A stretch of DNA of 64,000 bases. It comes from Aldehydirespirator sp965116865. Its GTDB lineage: Bacteria; Actinomycetota; Acidimicrobiia; Acidimicrobiales; Aldehydirespiratoraceae. Positions 7,701 to 19,700 of the stretch are shown here, piece by piece. Every line of letters starts with the position of its first letter. Within the stretch, counting starts at the first letter, position 1. The notes beneath the pieces were generated by a model. It did not search any database and was not told where the DNA came from. It saw only the letters and a list, made by a program, of their open reading frames with translations. The DNA is taken from contig OZ220727.1 in NCBI GenBank assembly GCA_965116865.1, positions 3,038,001-3,102,000 on the forward strand, written 5' to 3'. The translations under genes and the position numbers were made by a program.

Positions 7701-10700
7701 TCGGTGAGGGTGGATGCCGCTGCCGACGATGACATCGCCGACGACGTTGTGACGCTGCGCCATGTCGCGTCGGGTGGCGGCTACGACGTGTCGGGTGATG
7801 TGGTGGTGAGGGTCGAAGATGACGATATTGGGGGGTTGATGTTCACTTCGGGTTCGGTGTCGGTGGGTGAGGGTGCCGGGGTCGCGTACGGGGTGAGGTT
7901 GTCGGGTGAGCCGTCGGGTTCTGTGTCGGTGTCGGTGGCTGCGGGCGGTGATCTGGTGCTGTCGTCCGGGTGGGTGGGTTCGGTGTCTGTGCTGTCGTTG
8001 GCGTTCACGACGGGTGACTGGAATGTGTTCAAGTCGGTGAGGGTGGATGCCGGTTCCGACGATGACATCGTCGACGACGTTGTGGCGCTGCGCCATGTCG
8101 CGTCGGGCGGCGGCTACCACGCGTCGGGTGATGTGGAGGTGACCGTCGAAGACGACGATATTGCGGGGTTGGAGTTCACTTCACCGTCGGGGTCGGTGTC
8201 GGTGGGCGAGGGCTCGCACACGGTCTACGGGGTGAGGCTGTCGGCTGAGCCTTCGGGGCCTGTGTCGGTGTCGGTGTCGACGGTCGCGGGCAGTGATCTG
8301 GTGCTGTCGAGTGCGGGTTCGGTGGCGGTGACGCTGCTCGCGGCGAGCGATCTGGTACCGGGCAGGGCCATGGTGTCGGGTTCGGTGTCTGTGCTGTCGT
8401 TGGCGTTCACGACGGGTGACTGGAATGTGTTCAAGTCGGTGAGGGTGGATGCCGGTTCCGACGATGACATCGTCGACGACGTTGTGGCGCTGCGCCATGT
8501 CGCGTCGGGCGGCGGCTACCACGCGTCGGGTGATGTGGAGGTGACCGTCGAAGACGACGATATTGCGGGGTTGGAGTTCACTTCACCGTCGGGGTCGGTG
8601 TCGGTGGGCGAGGGCTCGCACACGGTCTACGGGGTGAGGCTGTCGGCTGAGCCTTCGGGGCCTGTGTCGGTGTCGGTGTCGACGGTCGCGGGCAGTGATC
8701 TGGTGCTGTCGAGTGCGGGTTCGGTGGCGGTGACGCTGCTCGCGGCGAGCGATCTGGTACCGGGCAGGGCCATGGTGTCGGGTTCGGGGTCTGTGTTGTC
8801 GTTGGTGTTCGCTGCGGATGATTGGGACAGCTTCCAGTCGGTGACGGTGCTTGCCGGTTCCGACGATGACATTGTCGACGATGTCGTGGTGTTGCGCCAC
8901 ATGGCGTCGGGTGGCGGTTTCGATGTGTCGGGTGATGTGGAGGTGACGGTCGAAGATGACGATATCGGGGGGTTGATGTTCACTTCGGGTTCGGTGTCGG
9001 TGGGTGAGGGTGCCGGGGTCGCGTACGGGGTGAGGTTGTCGGGTGAGCCGTCGGGTTCTGTGTCGGTGTCGGTGGCTGCGGGCGGTGATCTGGTGCTGTC
9101 GTCCGGGTTGGTGGGTTCGGTGTCTGTGCTGTCGTTGGCGTTCACGACGGGTGACTGGAATGTGTTCAAGTCGGTGAGGGTGGATGCCGGTTCCGACGAT
9201 GACATCGTCGACGACGTTGTGGCGCTGCGCCATGTCGCGTCGGGCGGCGGCTACCACGCGTCGGGTGATGTGGAGGTGACCGTCGAAGACGACGATATTG
9301 CGGGGTTGGAGTTCACTTCACCGTCGGGGTCGGTGTCGGTGGGCGAGGGCTCGCACACGGTCTACGGGGTGAGGCTGTCGGCTGAGCCTTTGGGGCCTGT
9401 GTCGGTGTCGGTGTCGACGGTCGCGGGCAGTGATCTGGTGCTGTCGAGTGCGGGTTCGGTGGCGGTGACGCTGCTCGCGGCGAGCGATCTGGTACCGGGC
9501 AGGGCCATGGTGTCGGGTTCGGGGTCTGTGTTGTCGTTGGTGTTCTCTGTGGGTGATTGGGACAGTTTCCAGTCGGTGACGGTGCTTGCCGGTTCCGACG
9601 ATGACATTGTCGACGATGTCGTGGTGTTGCGCCACACGGCGTCGGGTGGTGGTTTCGATGTGTCTGGTGATGTGGAGGTGACCGTCGAAGACGATGACAC
9701 CGCGGGGTTGGTGTTCGATGCGGGTTCGGTGTCTGTGGTTGAGGGTGCCGGGGTCGAGTACGGGGTGAGGTTGTCTGCTGAGCCGTCGGGGTCTGTGTCT
9801 GTGTCGGTGTCGGCGGGCGCGGGCAGTGATCTGGTGTTGTCGGCTGCGACGGCGGGTTCGGGTTCTGTGTTGTCGTTGGTGTTCGCTGTGGGTGATTGGG
9901 ACAGTTTCCAGTCGGTGACGGTGCTTGCTGGTTCTGACGATGACATTGTCGACGATGTCGTGGTGTTGCGCCATGTGGCGTCGGGTGGTGGTTTCGATGT
10001 GTCGGGTGATGTGGAGGTGACGGTCGAAGATGATGACACCGCGGGGTTGGTGTTCGACGCGGGGTCGGTGTCGATGGTTGAGGGTTCGCACGCGGTTTAC
10101 GGGGTGAGGTTGTCTGCTGAGCCGTCGGGGTCTGTGTCTGTGTCGGTGTCGGCGGTCGCGGGCAGTGATCTGGTGTTGTCGGCTGCGACGGCGGGTTCGG
10201 GTTCGGTGTTGTCGTTGGTGTTTGCTGTGGGTGATTGGGACAGTTTCCAGTCGGTGACGGTGCTTGCTGGTTCTGACGATGACATTGTCGACGATGTCGT
10301 GGTGTTGCGCCATGTGGCGTCGGGTGGTGGTTTCGATGTGTCGGGTGATGTGGAGGTGACGGTCGAAGATGATGACACCGCGGGGTTGGTGTTCGATGCG
10401 GGGTCGGTGTCGGTGGTTGAGGGTGCCGGGGTCGAGTACGGGGTGAGGTTGTCGGGGGAGCCGTCGGGGTCTGTGTCTGTGTCGTTGTCGGCGGTTGACG
10501 GCGCGGGTGGTGATCTGGTGTTGTCGGCTGCGACGGCGGGTTCGGGTTCTGTGTTGTCGTTGGTGTTCGCTGTGGGTGATTGGGACAGTTTCCAGTCGGT
10601 GACGGTGCTTGCTGGTTCTGACGATGACATTGTCGACGATGTCGTGGTGTTGCGCCATGTGGCGTCGGGTGGTGGTTTCGATGTGTCTGGTGATGTGGAG

Positions 10701-13700
10701 GTGACGGTCGAAGATGATGACACCGCGGGGTTGGTGTTCGACGCGGGTTCGGTGTCTGTGGGTGAGGGTGCCGGGGTCGAGTACGGGGTGAGGTTGTCTG
10801 CTGAGCCGTCGGGGTCTGTGTCGGTGTCGGTGTCGGCGGTCGCGGGCAGTGATCTGGTGTTGTCGGCTGCGACGGCGGGTTCGGGTTCGGTGTTGTCGTT
10901 GGTGTTTGCTGTGGGTGATTGGGACAGTTTCCAGTCGGTGACGGTGCTTGCCGGCGGCGACGATGACATTGTCGACGATGTCGTGGTGTTGCGCCATGTG
11001 GCGTCGGGTGGTGGTTTCGATGTGTCTGGTGATGTTGAGGTGACGGTCGAAGATGACGACACCGCGGGGTTGGTGTTCGACGCGGGGTCGATGTCGATGG
11101 GCGAGGGTTCGCACGCGGTTTACGGGGTGAGGTTGTCTGCTGAGCCGTCGGGGTCTGTGTCTGTGTCTGTGTCGGCTGTTGACGGCGCGGGTGGTGATCT
11201 GGTGTTGTCGGCTGCGACGGCGGGTTCGGGTTCTGTGTTGTCGTTGGTGTTCGCTGTGGGTGATTGGGACAGTTTCCAGTCGGTGACGGTGCTTGCTGGC
11301 GGCGACGATGACATCGTCGACGATGTCGTGACGTTGCGCCACATGGCGTCGGGTGGTGGTTTCGATGTGTCTGGTGATGTGGAGGTGACCGTCGAAGATG
11401 ATGACACCGCGGGGTTGGTGTTCGATGCGGGTTCGGTGTCTGTGGTTGAGGGTGCCGGGGTCGAGTACGGGGTGAGGTTGTCGGGTGAGCCGTCGGGGTC
11501 TGTGTCTGTGTCGTTGTCGGCGGTTGACGGCGCGGGTGGTGATCTGGTGTTGTCGGCTGCGACGGCGGGTTCGGGTTCTGTGTTGTCGTTGGTGTTCTCT
11601 GTGGGTGATTGGGACAGTTTCCAGTCGGTGACGGTGCTTGCTGGTTCTGACGATGACATTGTCGACGATGTCGTGGTGTTGCGCCATGTGGCGTCGGGTG
11701 GTGGTTTCGATGTGTCTGGTGATGTGGAGGTGACGGTCGAAGATGATGACACCGCGGGGTTGGTGTTCGATGCGGGTTCGGTGTCTGTGGTTGAGGGTGC
11801 CGGGGTCGAGTACGGGGTGAGGTTGTCGGGTGAGCCGTCGGGGTCTGTGTCTGTGTCGTTGTCGGCGGTTGACGGCGCGGGTGGTGATCTGGTGTTGTCG
11901 GCTGCGACGGCGGGTTCGGGTTCTGTGTTGTCGTTGGTGTTCTCTGTGGGTGATTGGGACAGTTTCCAGTCGGTGACGGTGCTTGCTGGTTCTGACGATG
12001 ACATTGTCGACGATGTCGTGACGTTGCGCCATGTGGCGTCGGGTGGTGGTTTCGATGTGTCTGGTGATGTGGAGGTGAGGGTCGAAGATGATGACACCGC
12101 GGGGTTGGTGTTCGATGCGGGTTCGGTGTCTGTGGTTGAGGGTGCCGGGGTCGAGTACGGGGTGAGGTTGTCGGGTGAGCCGTCGGGGTCTGTGTCTGTG
12201 TCGGTGTCGGCTGTTGACGGCGCGGGTGGTGATCTGGTGTTGTCGGCTGCGACGGCGGGTTCGGGTTCTGTGTTGTCGTTGGTGTTCGCTGTGGGTGATT
12301 GGGACAGTTTCCAGTCGGTGACGGTGCTTGCTGGTTCTGACGATGACATTGTCGACGATGTCGTGGTGTTGCGCCATGTGGCGTCGGGTGGTGGTTTCGA
12401 TGTGTCTGGTGATGTGGAGGTGACGGTCGAAGATGATGACACCGCGGGGTTGGTGTTCGATGCGGGTTCGGTGTCTGTGGTTGAGGGTGCCGGGGTCGAG
12501 TACGGGGTGAGGTTGTCGGGTGAGCCGTCGGGGTCTGTGTCTGTGTCTGTGTCGACGGTCGCGGGCAGTGATCTGGTGTTGTCGGCTGCGACGGCGGGTT
12601 CGGGTTCTGTGTTGTCGTTGGTGTTCGCTGTGGGTGATTGGGACAGTTTCCAGTCGGTGACGGTGCTTGCTGGTTCTGACGATGACATTGTCGACGATGT
12701 CGTGGTGTTGCGCCATGTGGCGTCGGGTGGTGGTTTCGATGTGTCTGGTGATGTGGAGGTGACGGTCGAAGATGATGACACCGCGGGGTTGGTGTTCGAT
12801 GCGGGTTCGGTGTCTGTGGTTGAGGGTGCCGGGGTCGAGTACGGGGTGAGGTTGTCGGGTGAGCCGTCGGGGTCTGTGTCTGTGTCGGTGTCGGCTGTTG
12901 ACGGCGCGGGTGGTGATCTGGTGTTGTCGGCTGCGACGGCGGGTTCGGGTTCTGTGTTGTCGTTGGTGTTTGCTGTGGGTGATTGGGACAGTTTCCAGTC
13001 GGTGACGGTGCTTGCCGGCGGCGACGATGACATTGTCGACGATGTCGTGACGTTGCGCCATGTCGCGTCGGGTGGTGGTTTCGATGTGTCTGGTGATGTG
13101 GAGGTGACGGTCGAAGATGATGACACCGCGGGGTTGGTGTTCGATGCGGGTTCGGTGTCTGTGGTTGAGGGTGCCGGGGTCGAGTACGGGGTGAGGTTGT
13201 CGGGTGAGCCGTCGGGGTCTGTGTCTGTGTCGGTGTCGGCTGTTGACGGCGCGGGTGGTGATCTGGTGTTGTCGGCTGCGACGGCGGGTTCGGGTTCTGT
13301 GTTGTCGTTGGTGTTTGCTGTGGGTGATTGGGACAGTTTCCAGTCGGTGACGGTGCTTGCCGGCGGCGACGATGACATTGTCGACGATGTCGTGACGTTG
13401 CGCCATGTCGCGTCGGGTGGTGGTTTCGATGTGTCTGGTGATGTGGAGGTGACCGTCGAAGATGATGACACCGCGGGGTTGGTGTTCGACGCGGGTTCGG
13501 TGTCTGTGGTTGAGGGTGCCGGGGTCGAGTACGGGGTGAGGTTGTCTGCTGAGCCGTCGGGGTCTGTGTCGGTGTCGGTGTCGGCTGTTGACGGCGCGGG
13601 TGGTGATCTGGTGTTGTCGGCTGCGACGGCGGGTTCGGGTTCGGTGTTGTCGTTGGTGTTTGCTGTGGGTGATTGGGACAGTTTCCAGTCGGTGACGGTG

Positions 13701-16700
13701 CTTGCCGGCGGCGACGATGACATTGTCGACGATGTCGTGGTGTTGCGCCATGTGGCGTCGGGTGGTGGTTTCGATGTGTCTGGTGATGTGGAGGTGACGG
13801 TCGAAGATGATGACACCGCGGGGTTGGTGTTCGATGCGGGTTCGGTGTCGGTGGTTGAGGGTGCCGGGGTCGAGTACGGGGTGAGGTTGTCGGGTGAGCC
13901 GTCGGGGTCGGTGTCGGTGTCGGTGTCGGCGGTTGACGGCGCGGGTGGTGATCTGGTGTTGTCGGCTGCGACGGCGGGTTCGGGTTCTGTGTTGTCGTTG
14001 GTGTTTGCTGTGGGTGATTGGGACAGTTTCCAGTCGGTGACGGTGCTTGCCGGCGGCGACGATGACATTGTCGACGATGTCGTGACGTTGCGCCATGTCG
14101 CGTCGGGTGGTGGTTTCGATGTGTCTGGTGATGTGGAGGTGACCGTCGAAGATGATGACACCGCGGGGTTGGTGTTCGACGCGGGTTCGGTGTCTGTGGT
14201 TGAGGGTGCCGGGGTCGAGTACGGGGTGAGGTTGTCGGGTGAGCCGTCGGGGTCTGTGTCTGTGTCGGTGTCGGCTGTTGACGGCGCGGGTGGTGATCTG
14301 GTGTTGTCGGCTGCGACGGCGGGTTCGGGTTCTGTGTTGTCGTTGGTGTTTGCTGTGGGTGATTGGGACAGTTTCCAGTCGGTGACGGTGCTTGCCGGCG
14401 GCGACGATGACATTGTCGACGATGTCGTGACGTTGCGCCATGTCGCGTCGGGTGGTGGTTTCGATGTGTCTGGTGATGTGGAGGTGACGGTCGAAGATGA
14501 CGACACCGCGGGGTTGGTGTTCGACGCGGGGTCGATGTCGATGGGCGAGGGTTCGCACGCGGTTTACGGGGTGAGGTTGTCGGGTGAGCCGTCGGGGTCG
14601 GTGTCTGTGTCGGTGTCGGCTGTTGACGGCGCGGGTGGTGATCTGGTGTTGTCGGCTGCGACGGCGGGTTCGGGTTCTGTGTTGTCGTTGGTGTTTGCTG
14701 TGGGTGATTGGGACAGTTTCCAGTCGGTGACGGTGCTTGCCGGCGGCGACGATGACATTGTCGACGATGTCGTGACGTTGCGCCATGTCGCGTCGGGTGG
14801 TGGTTTCGATGTGTCTGGTGATGTGGAGGTGACGGTCGAAGATGATGACACCGCGGGGTTGGTGTTCGATGCGGGTTCGGTGTCGGTGGTTGAGGGTGCC
14901 GGGGTCGAGTACGGGGTGAGGTTGTCTGCTGAGCCGTCGGGGTCTGTGTCTGTGTCGTTGTCGACGGTCGCGGGCAGTGATCTGGTGTTGTCGGCTGCGA
15001 CGGCGGGTTCGGGTTCTGTGTTGTCGTTGGTGTTCGCTGTGGGTGATTGGGACAGTTTCCAGTCGGTGACGGTGCTTGCCGGCGGCGACGATGACATTGT
15101 CGACGATGTCGTGACGTTGCGCCATGTCGCGTCGGGTGGTGGTTTCGATGTGTCTGGTGATGTGGAGGTGACGGTCGAAGATGATGACACCGCGGGGTTG
15201 GTGTTCGATGCGGGTTCGGTGTCGGTGGTTGAGGGTGCCGGGGTCGAGTACGGGGTGAGGTTGTCTGCTGAGCCGTCGGGGTCTGTGTCTGTGTCGTTGT
15301 CGACGGTCGCGGGCAGTGATCTGGTGTTGTCGGCTGCGACGGCGGGTTCGGGTTCTGTGTTGTCGTTGGTGTTCGCTGTGGGTGATTGGGACAGTTTCCA
15401 GTCGGTGACAGTGCTTGCCGGCGGCGACGATGACATTGTCGACGATGTCGTGACGTTGCGCCATGTCGCGTCGGGTGGTGGTTTCGATGTGTCTGGTGAT
15501 GTGGAGGTGACCGTCGAAGACGATGACACCGCTGGGTTGGTGTTCGATGCGGGTTCGGTGTCGGTGGTTGAGGGTGCCGGGGTCGAGTACGGGGTGAGGT
15601 TGTCTGCTGAGCCGTCGGGGTCTGTGTCTGTGTCGTTGTCGACGGTCGCGGGCAGTGATCTGGTGTTGTCGGCTGCGACGGCGGGTTCGGGGTCTGTGTT
15701 GTCGTTGGTGTTCGCTGTGGGTGATTGGGACAGTTTCCAGTCGGTGACGGTGCTTGCCGGCGGCGACGATGACATTGTCGACGATGTCGTGACGTTGCGC
15801 CATGTCGCGTCGGGTGGTGGTTTCGATGTGTCTGGTGATGTGGAGGTGACCGTCGAAGACGATGACACCGCGGGGTTGGTGTTCGACGCGGGTTCGGTGT
15901 CGGTGGTGGAGGGTTCGCACGCGGTTTACGGGGTGAGGTTGTCGGGTGAGCCGTCGGGGTCTGTGTCTGTGTCGTTGTCGGCGGTTGACGGCGCGGGTGG
16001 TGATCTGGTGTTGTCGGCTGCGACGGCAGGTTCGGGGTCTGTGTTGTCGTTGGTGTTCTCTGTGGGTGATTGGGACAGTTTCCAGTCGGTGACAGTGCTT
16101 GCCGGTTCTGACGATGACATTGTCGACGATGTCGTGACGTTGCGCCATGTCGCGTCGGGTGGTGGTTTCGATGTGTCTGGTGATGTGGAGGTGACGGTCG
16201 AAGATGATGACACCGCTGGGTTGGTGTTCGATGCAGGTTCGGTGTCGGTGGTTGAGGGTGCCGGGGTCGAGTACGGGGTGAGGTTGTCTGCTGAGCCGTC
16301 GGGGTCTGTGTCTGTGTCGTTGTCGACGGTCGCGGGCAGTGATCTGGTGTTGTCGGCTGCGACGGCGGGTTCGGGTTCTGTGTTGTCGTTGGTGTTCGCT
16401 GTGGGTGATTGGGACAGTTTCCAGTCGGTGACGGTGCTTGCCGGCGGCGACGATGACATTGTCGACGATGTCGTGACGTTGCGCCATGTCGCGTCGGGTG
16501 GTGGTTTCGATGTGTCTGGTGATGTGGAGGTGACCGTCGAAGACGATGACACCGCTGGGTTGGTGTTCGATGCGGGTTCGGTGTCGGTGGTTGAGGGTGC
16601 CGGGGTCGAGTACGGGGTGAGGTTGTCGGGTGAGCCGTCGGGGTCGGTGTCGGTGTCGGTGTCGGCGGTTGACGGCGCGGGTGGTGATCTGGTGTTGTCG

Positions 16701-19700
16701 GCTGCGACGGCGGGTTCGGGTTCTGTGTTGTCGTTGGTGTTTGCTGTGGGTGATTGGGACAGTTTCCAGTCGGTGACGGTGCTTGCCGGCGGCGACGATG
16801 ACATTGTCGACGATGTCGTGACGTTGCGCCATGTCGCGTCGGGTGGTGGTTTCGATGTGTCTGGTGATGTGGAGGTGACCGTCGAAGATGATGACACCGC
16901 GGGGTTGGTGTTCGACGCGGGTTCGGTGTCGGTGGTGGAGGGTTCGCACGCGGTTTACGGGGTGAGGTTGTCGGGTGAGCCGTCGGGGTCTGTGTCTGTG
17001 TCGTTGTCGGCGGTTGACGGCGCGGGTGGTGATCTGGTGTTGTCGGCTGCGACGGCAGGTTCGGGGTCTGTGTTGTCGTTGGTGTTCTCTGTGGGTGATT
17101 GGGACAGTTTCCAGTCGGTGACAGTGCTTGCCGGTTCTGACGATGACATTGTCGACGATGTCGTGACGTTGCGCCACATGGCGTCTGGTGGTGGTTTCGA
17201 TGTGTCTGGTGATGTTGAGGTGACCGTCGAAGACGATGACACCGCGGGGTTGGTGTTCGACACGGGGTCGGTGTCGGTGGTTGAGGGTGCCGGGGTCGAG
17301 TACGGGGTGAGGTTGTCTGCTGAGCCGTCGGGGTCTGTGTCTGTGTCGGTGTCGGCGGGCGCGGGCAGTGATCTGGTGTTGTCGGCTGCGACGGCGGGTT
17401 CGGGTTCTGTGTTGTCGTTGGTGTTCGCTGTGGGTGATTGGGACAGTTTCCAGTCGGTGACGGTGCTTGCTGGTTCTGACGATGACATTGTCGACGATGT
17501 CGTGGTGTTGCGCCATGTGGCGTCGGGTGGTGGTTTCGATGTGTCGGGTGATGTGGAGGTGACGGTCGAAGATGATGACACCGCGGGGTTGGTGTTCGAT
17601 GCGGGGTCGGTGTCGGTGGTTGAGGGTGCCGGGGTCGAGTACGGGGTGAGGTTGTCTGCTGAGCCGTCGGGGTCTGTGTCTGTGTCGGTGTCGGCGGTTG
17701 ATGGCGCGGGTGGTGATCTGGTGTTGTCGGCTGCGACGGCGGGTTCGGGTTCTGTGTTGTCGTTGGTGTTCGCTGTGGGTGATTGGGACAGTTTCCAGTC
17801 GGTGACGGTGCTTGCTGGTTCTGACGATGACATTGTCGACGATGTCGTGGTGTTGCGCCATGTGGCGTCGGGTGGTGGTTTCGATGTGTCGGGTGATGTG
17901 GAGGTGACGGTCGAAGATGATGACACCGCGGGGTTGGTGTTCGATGCGGGGTCGGTGTCGGTGGTTGAGGGTGCCGGGGTCGAGTACGGGGTGAGGTTGT
18001 CTGCTGAGCCGTCGGGGTCTGTGTCTGTGTCGGTGTCGGCGGTTGATGGCGCGGGTGGTGATCTGGTGTTGTCGGCTGCGACGGCGGGTTCGGGTTCTGT
18101 GTTGTCGTTGGTGTTCGCTGTGGGTGATTGGGACAGTTTCCAGTCGGTGACGGTGCTTGCTGGTTCTGACGATGACATTGTCGACGATGTCGTGGTGTTG
18201 CGCCATGTGGCGTCGGGTGGTGGTTTCGATGTGTCGGGTGATGTGGAGGTGACGGTCGAAGATGATGACACCGCGGGGTTGGTGTTCGATGCGGGTTCGG
18301 TGTCGGTGGTTGAGGGTGCCGGGGTCGAGTACGGGGTGAGGTTGTCTGCTGAGCCGTCGGGGTCTGTGTCTGTGTCGGTGTCGGCGGTCGCGGGCAGTGA
18401 TCTGGTGTTGTCGGCTGCGACGGCGGGTTCGGGTTCTGTGTTGTCGTTGGTGTTCGCTGTGGGTGATTGGGACAGTTTCCAGTCGGTGACGGTGCTTGCT
18501 GGTTCTGACGATGACATTGTCGACGATGTCGTGGTGTTGCGCCATGTGGCGTCGGGTGGTGGTTTCGATGTGTCGGGTGATGTGGAGGTGACGGTCGAAG
18601 ATGATGACACCGCAGGGTTGGTGTTCGACGCGGGGTCGATGTCGATGGTTGAAGGTTCGCACGCGGTTTACGGGGTGAGGTTGTCTGCTGAGCCGTCGGG
18701 GTCTGTGTCTGTGTCGGTGTCGGCGGTCGCGGGCAGTGATCTGGTGTTGTCGGCTGCGACGGCGGGTTCGGGTTCGGTGTTGTCGTTGGTGTTCGCTGTG
18801 GGTGATTGGGACAGTTTCCAGTCGGTGACGGTGCTTGCTGGTTCTGACGATGACATTGTCGACGATGTCGTGACGTTGCGCCACATGGCGTCGGGTGGTG
18901 GTTTCAATGTGTCGGGTGATGTGGAGGTGACGGTCGAAGATGATGACACCGCGGGGTTGGTGTTCGACGCGGGGTCGGTGTCGGTGGGCGAGGGTTCGCA
19001 CGCGGTCTACGGGGTGAGGTTGTCGGGTGAGCCGTCGGGGTCTGTGTCTGTGTCGGTGTCGGCGGTTGACGGAGCGGGCAGTTATCTAGTGCTAGTGTCG
19101 GGTTCGAGGTCTGTGCTGTCGTTGGTGTTCGCGGCGGGTGATTGGGACAGCTTCCAGTCAGTGACGGTGTACGCTGCTGGCGACGCTGACATCGTCGACG
19201 ATGTCGTGACGCTGCGCCATGTCGCGTCGGGTGGTGGTTTCGATGTGTCTGGTGATGTGGAGGTGACGGTCGAAGATGACGACACCGCGGGGTTGGTGTT
19301 CGATGCGGGGTCGATGTCGATGGTTGAGGGTTCGCACGCGGTTTACGGGGTGAGGTTGTCGGGTGAGCCGTCGGGGTCTGTGTCTGTGTCGTTGTCGGCG
19401 GTTGACGGCGCGGGTGATGATCTGGTGTTGTCGGCTGCGACGGCGGGTTCGGGTTCTGTGTTGTCGTTGGTGTTCGCTGTGGGTGATTGGGACAGCTTCC
19501 AGTCGGTGACGGTGCATGCTGGCGGCGACGCTGACATCGTCGACGATGTCGTGACGCTGCGCCATGTCGCGTCGGGTGGTGGTTTCGATGTGTCGGGTGA
19601 TATGGTGGTGACCGTCGAAGATGACGACACCGCTCCGCCGTCTCCGCCACCCCCGCCTCCTCCGCCGTCAAGTTCGCCTCTTCTTCCGCCGGAGGGTCCT

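Noticed and set aside
9318..19001. Minus-strand open frame of 3227 codons (and several frames of 300-1100 codons) antisense to giant 1
   Set aside because: It mirrors the repeat unit exactly and has a His/Arg/Thr-biased composition. A repeated unit that lacks stops on the other strand makes such frames automatically.
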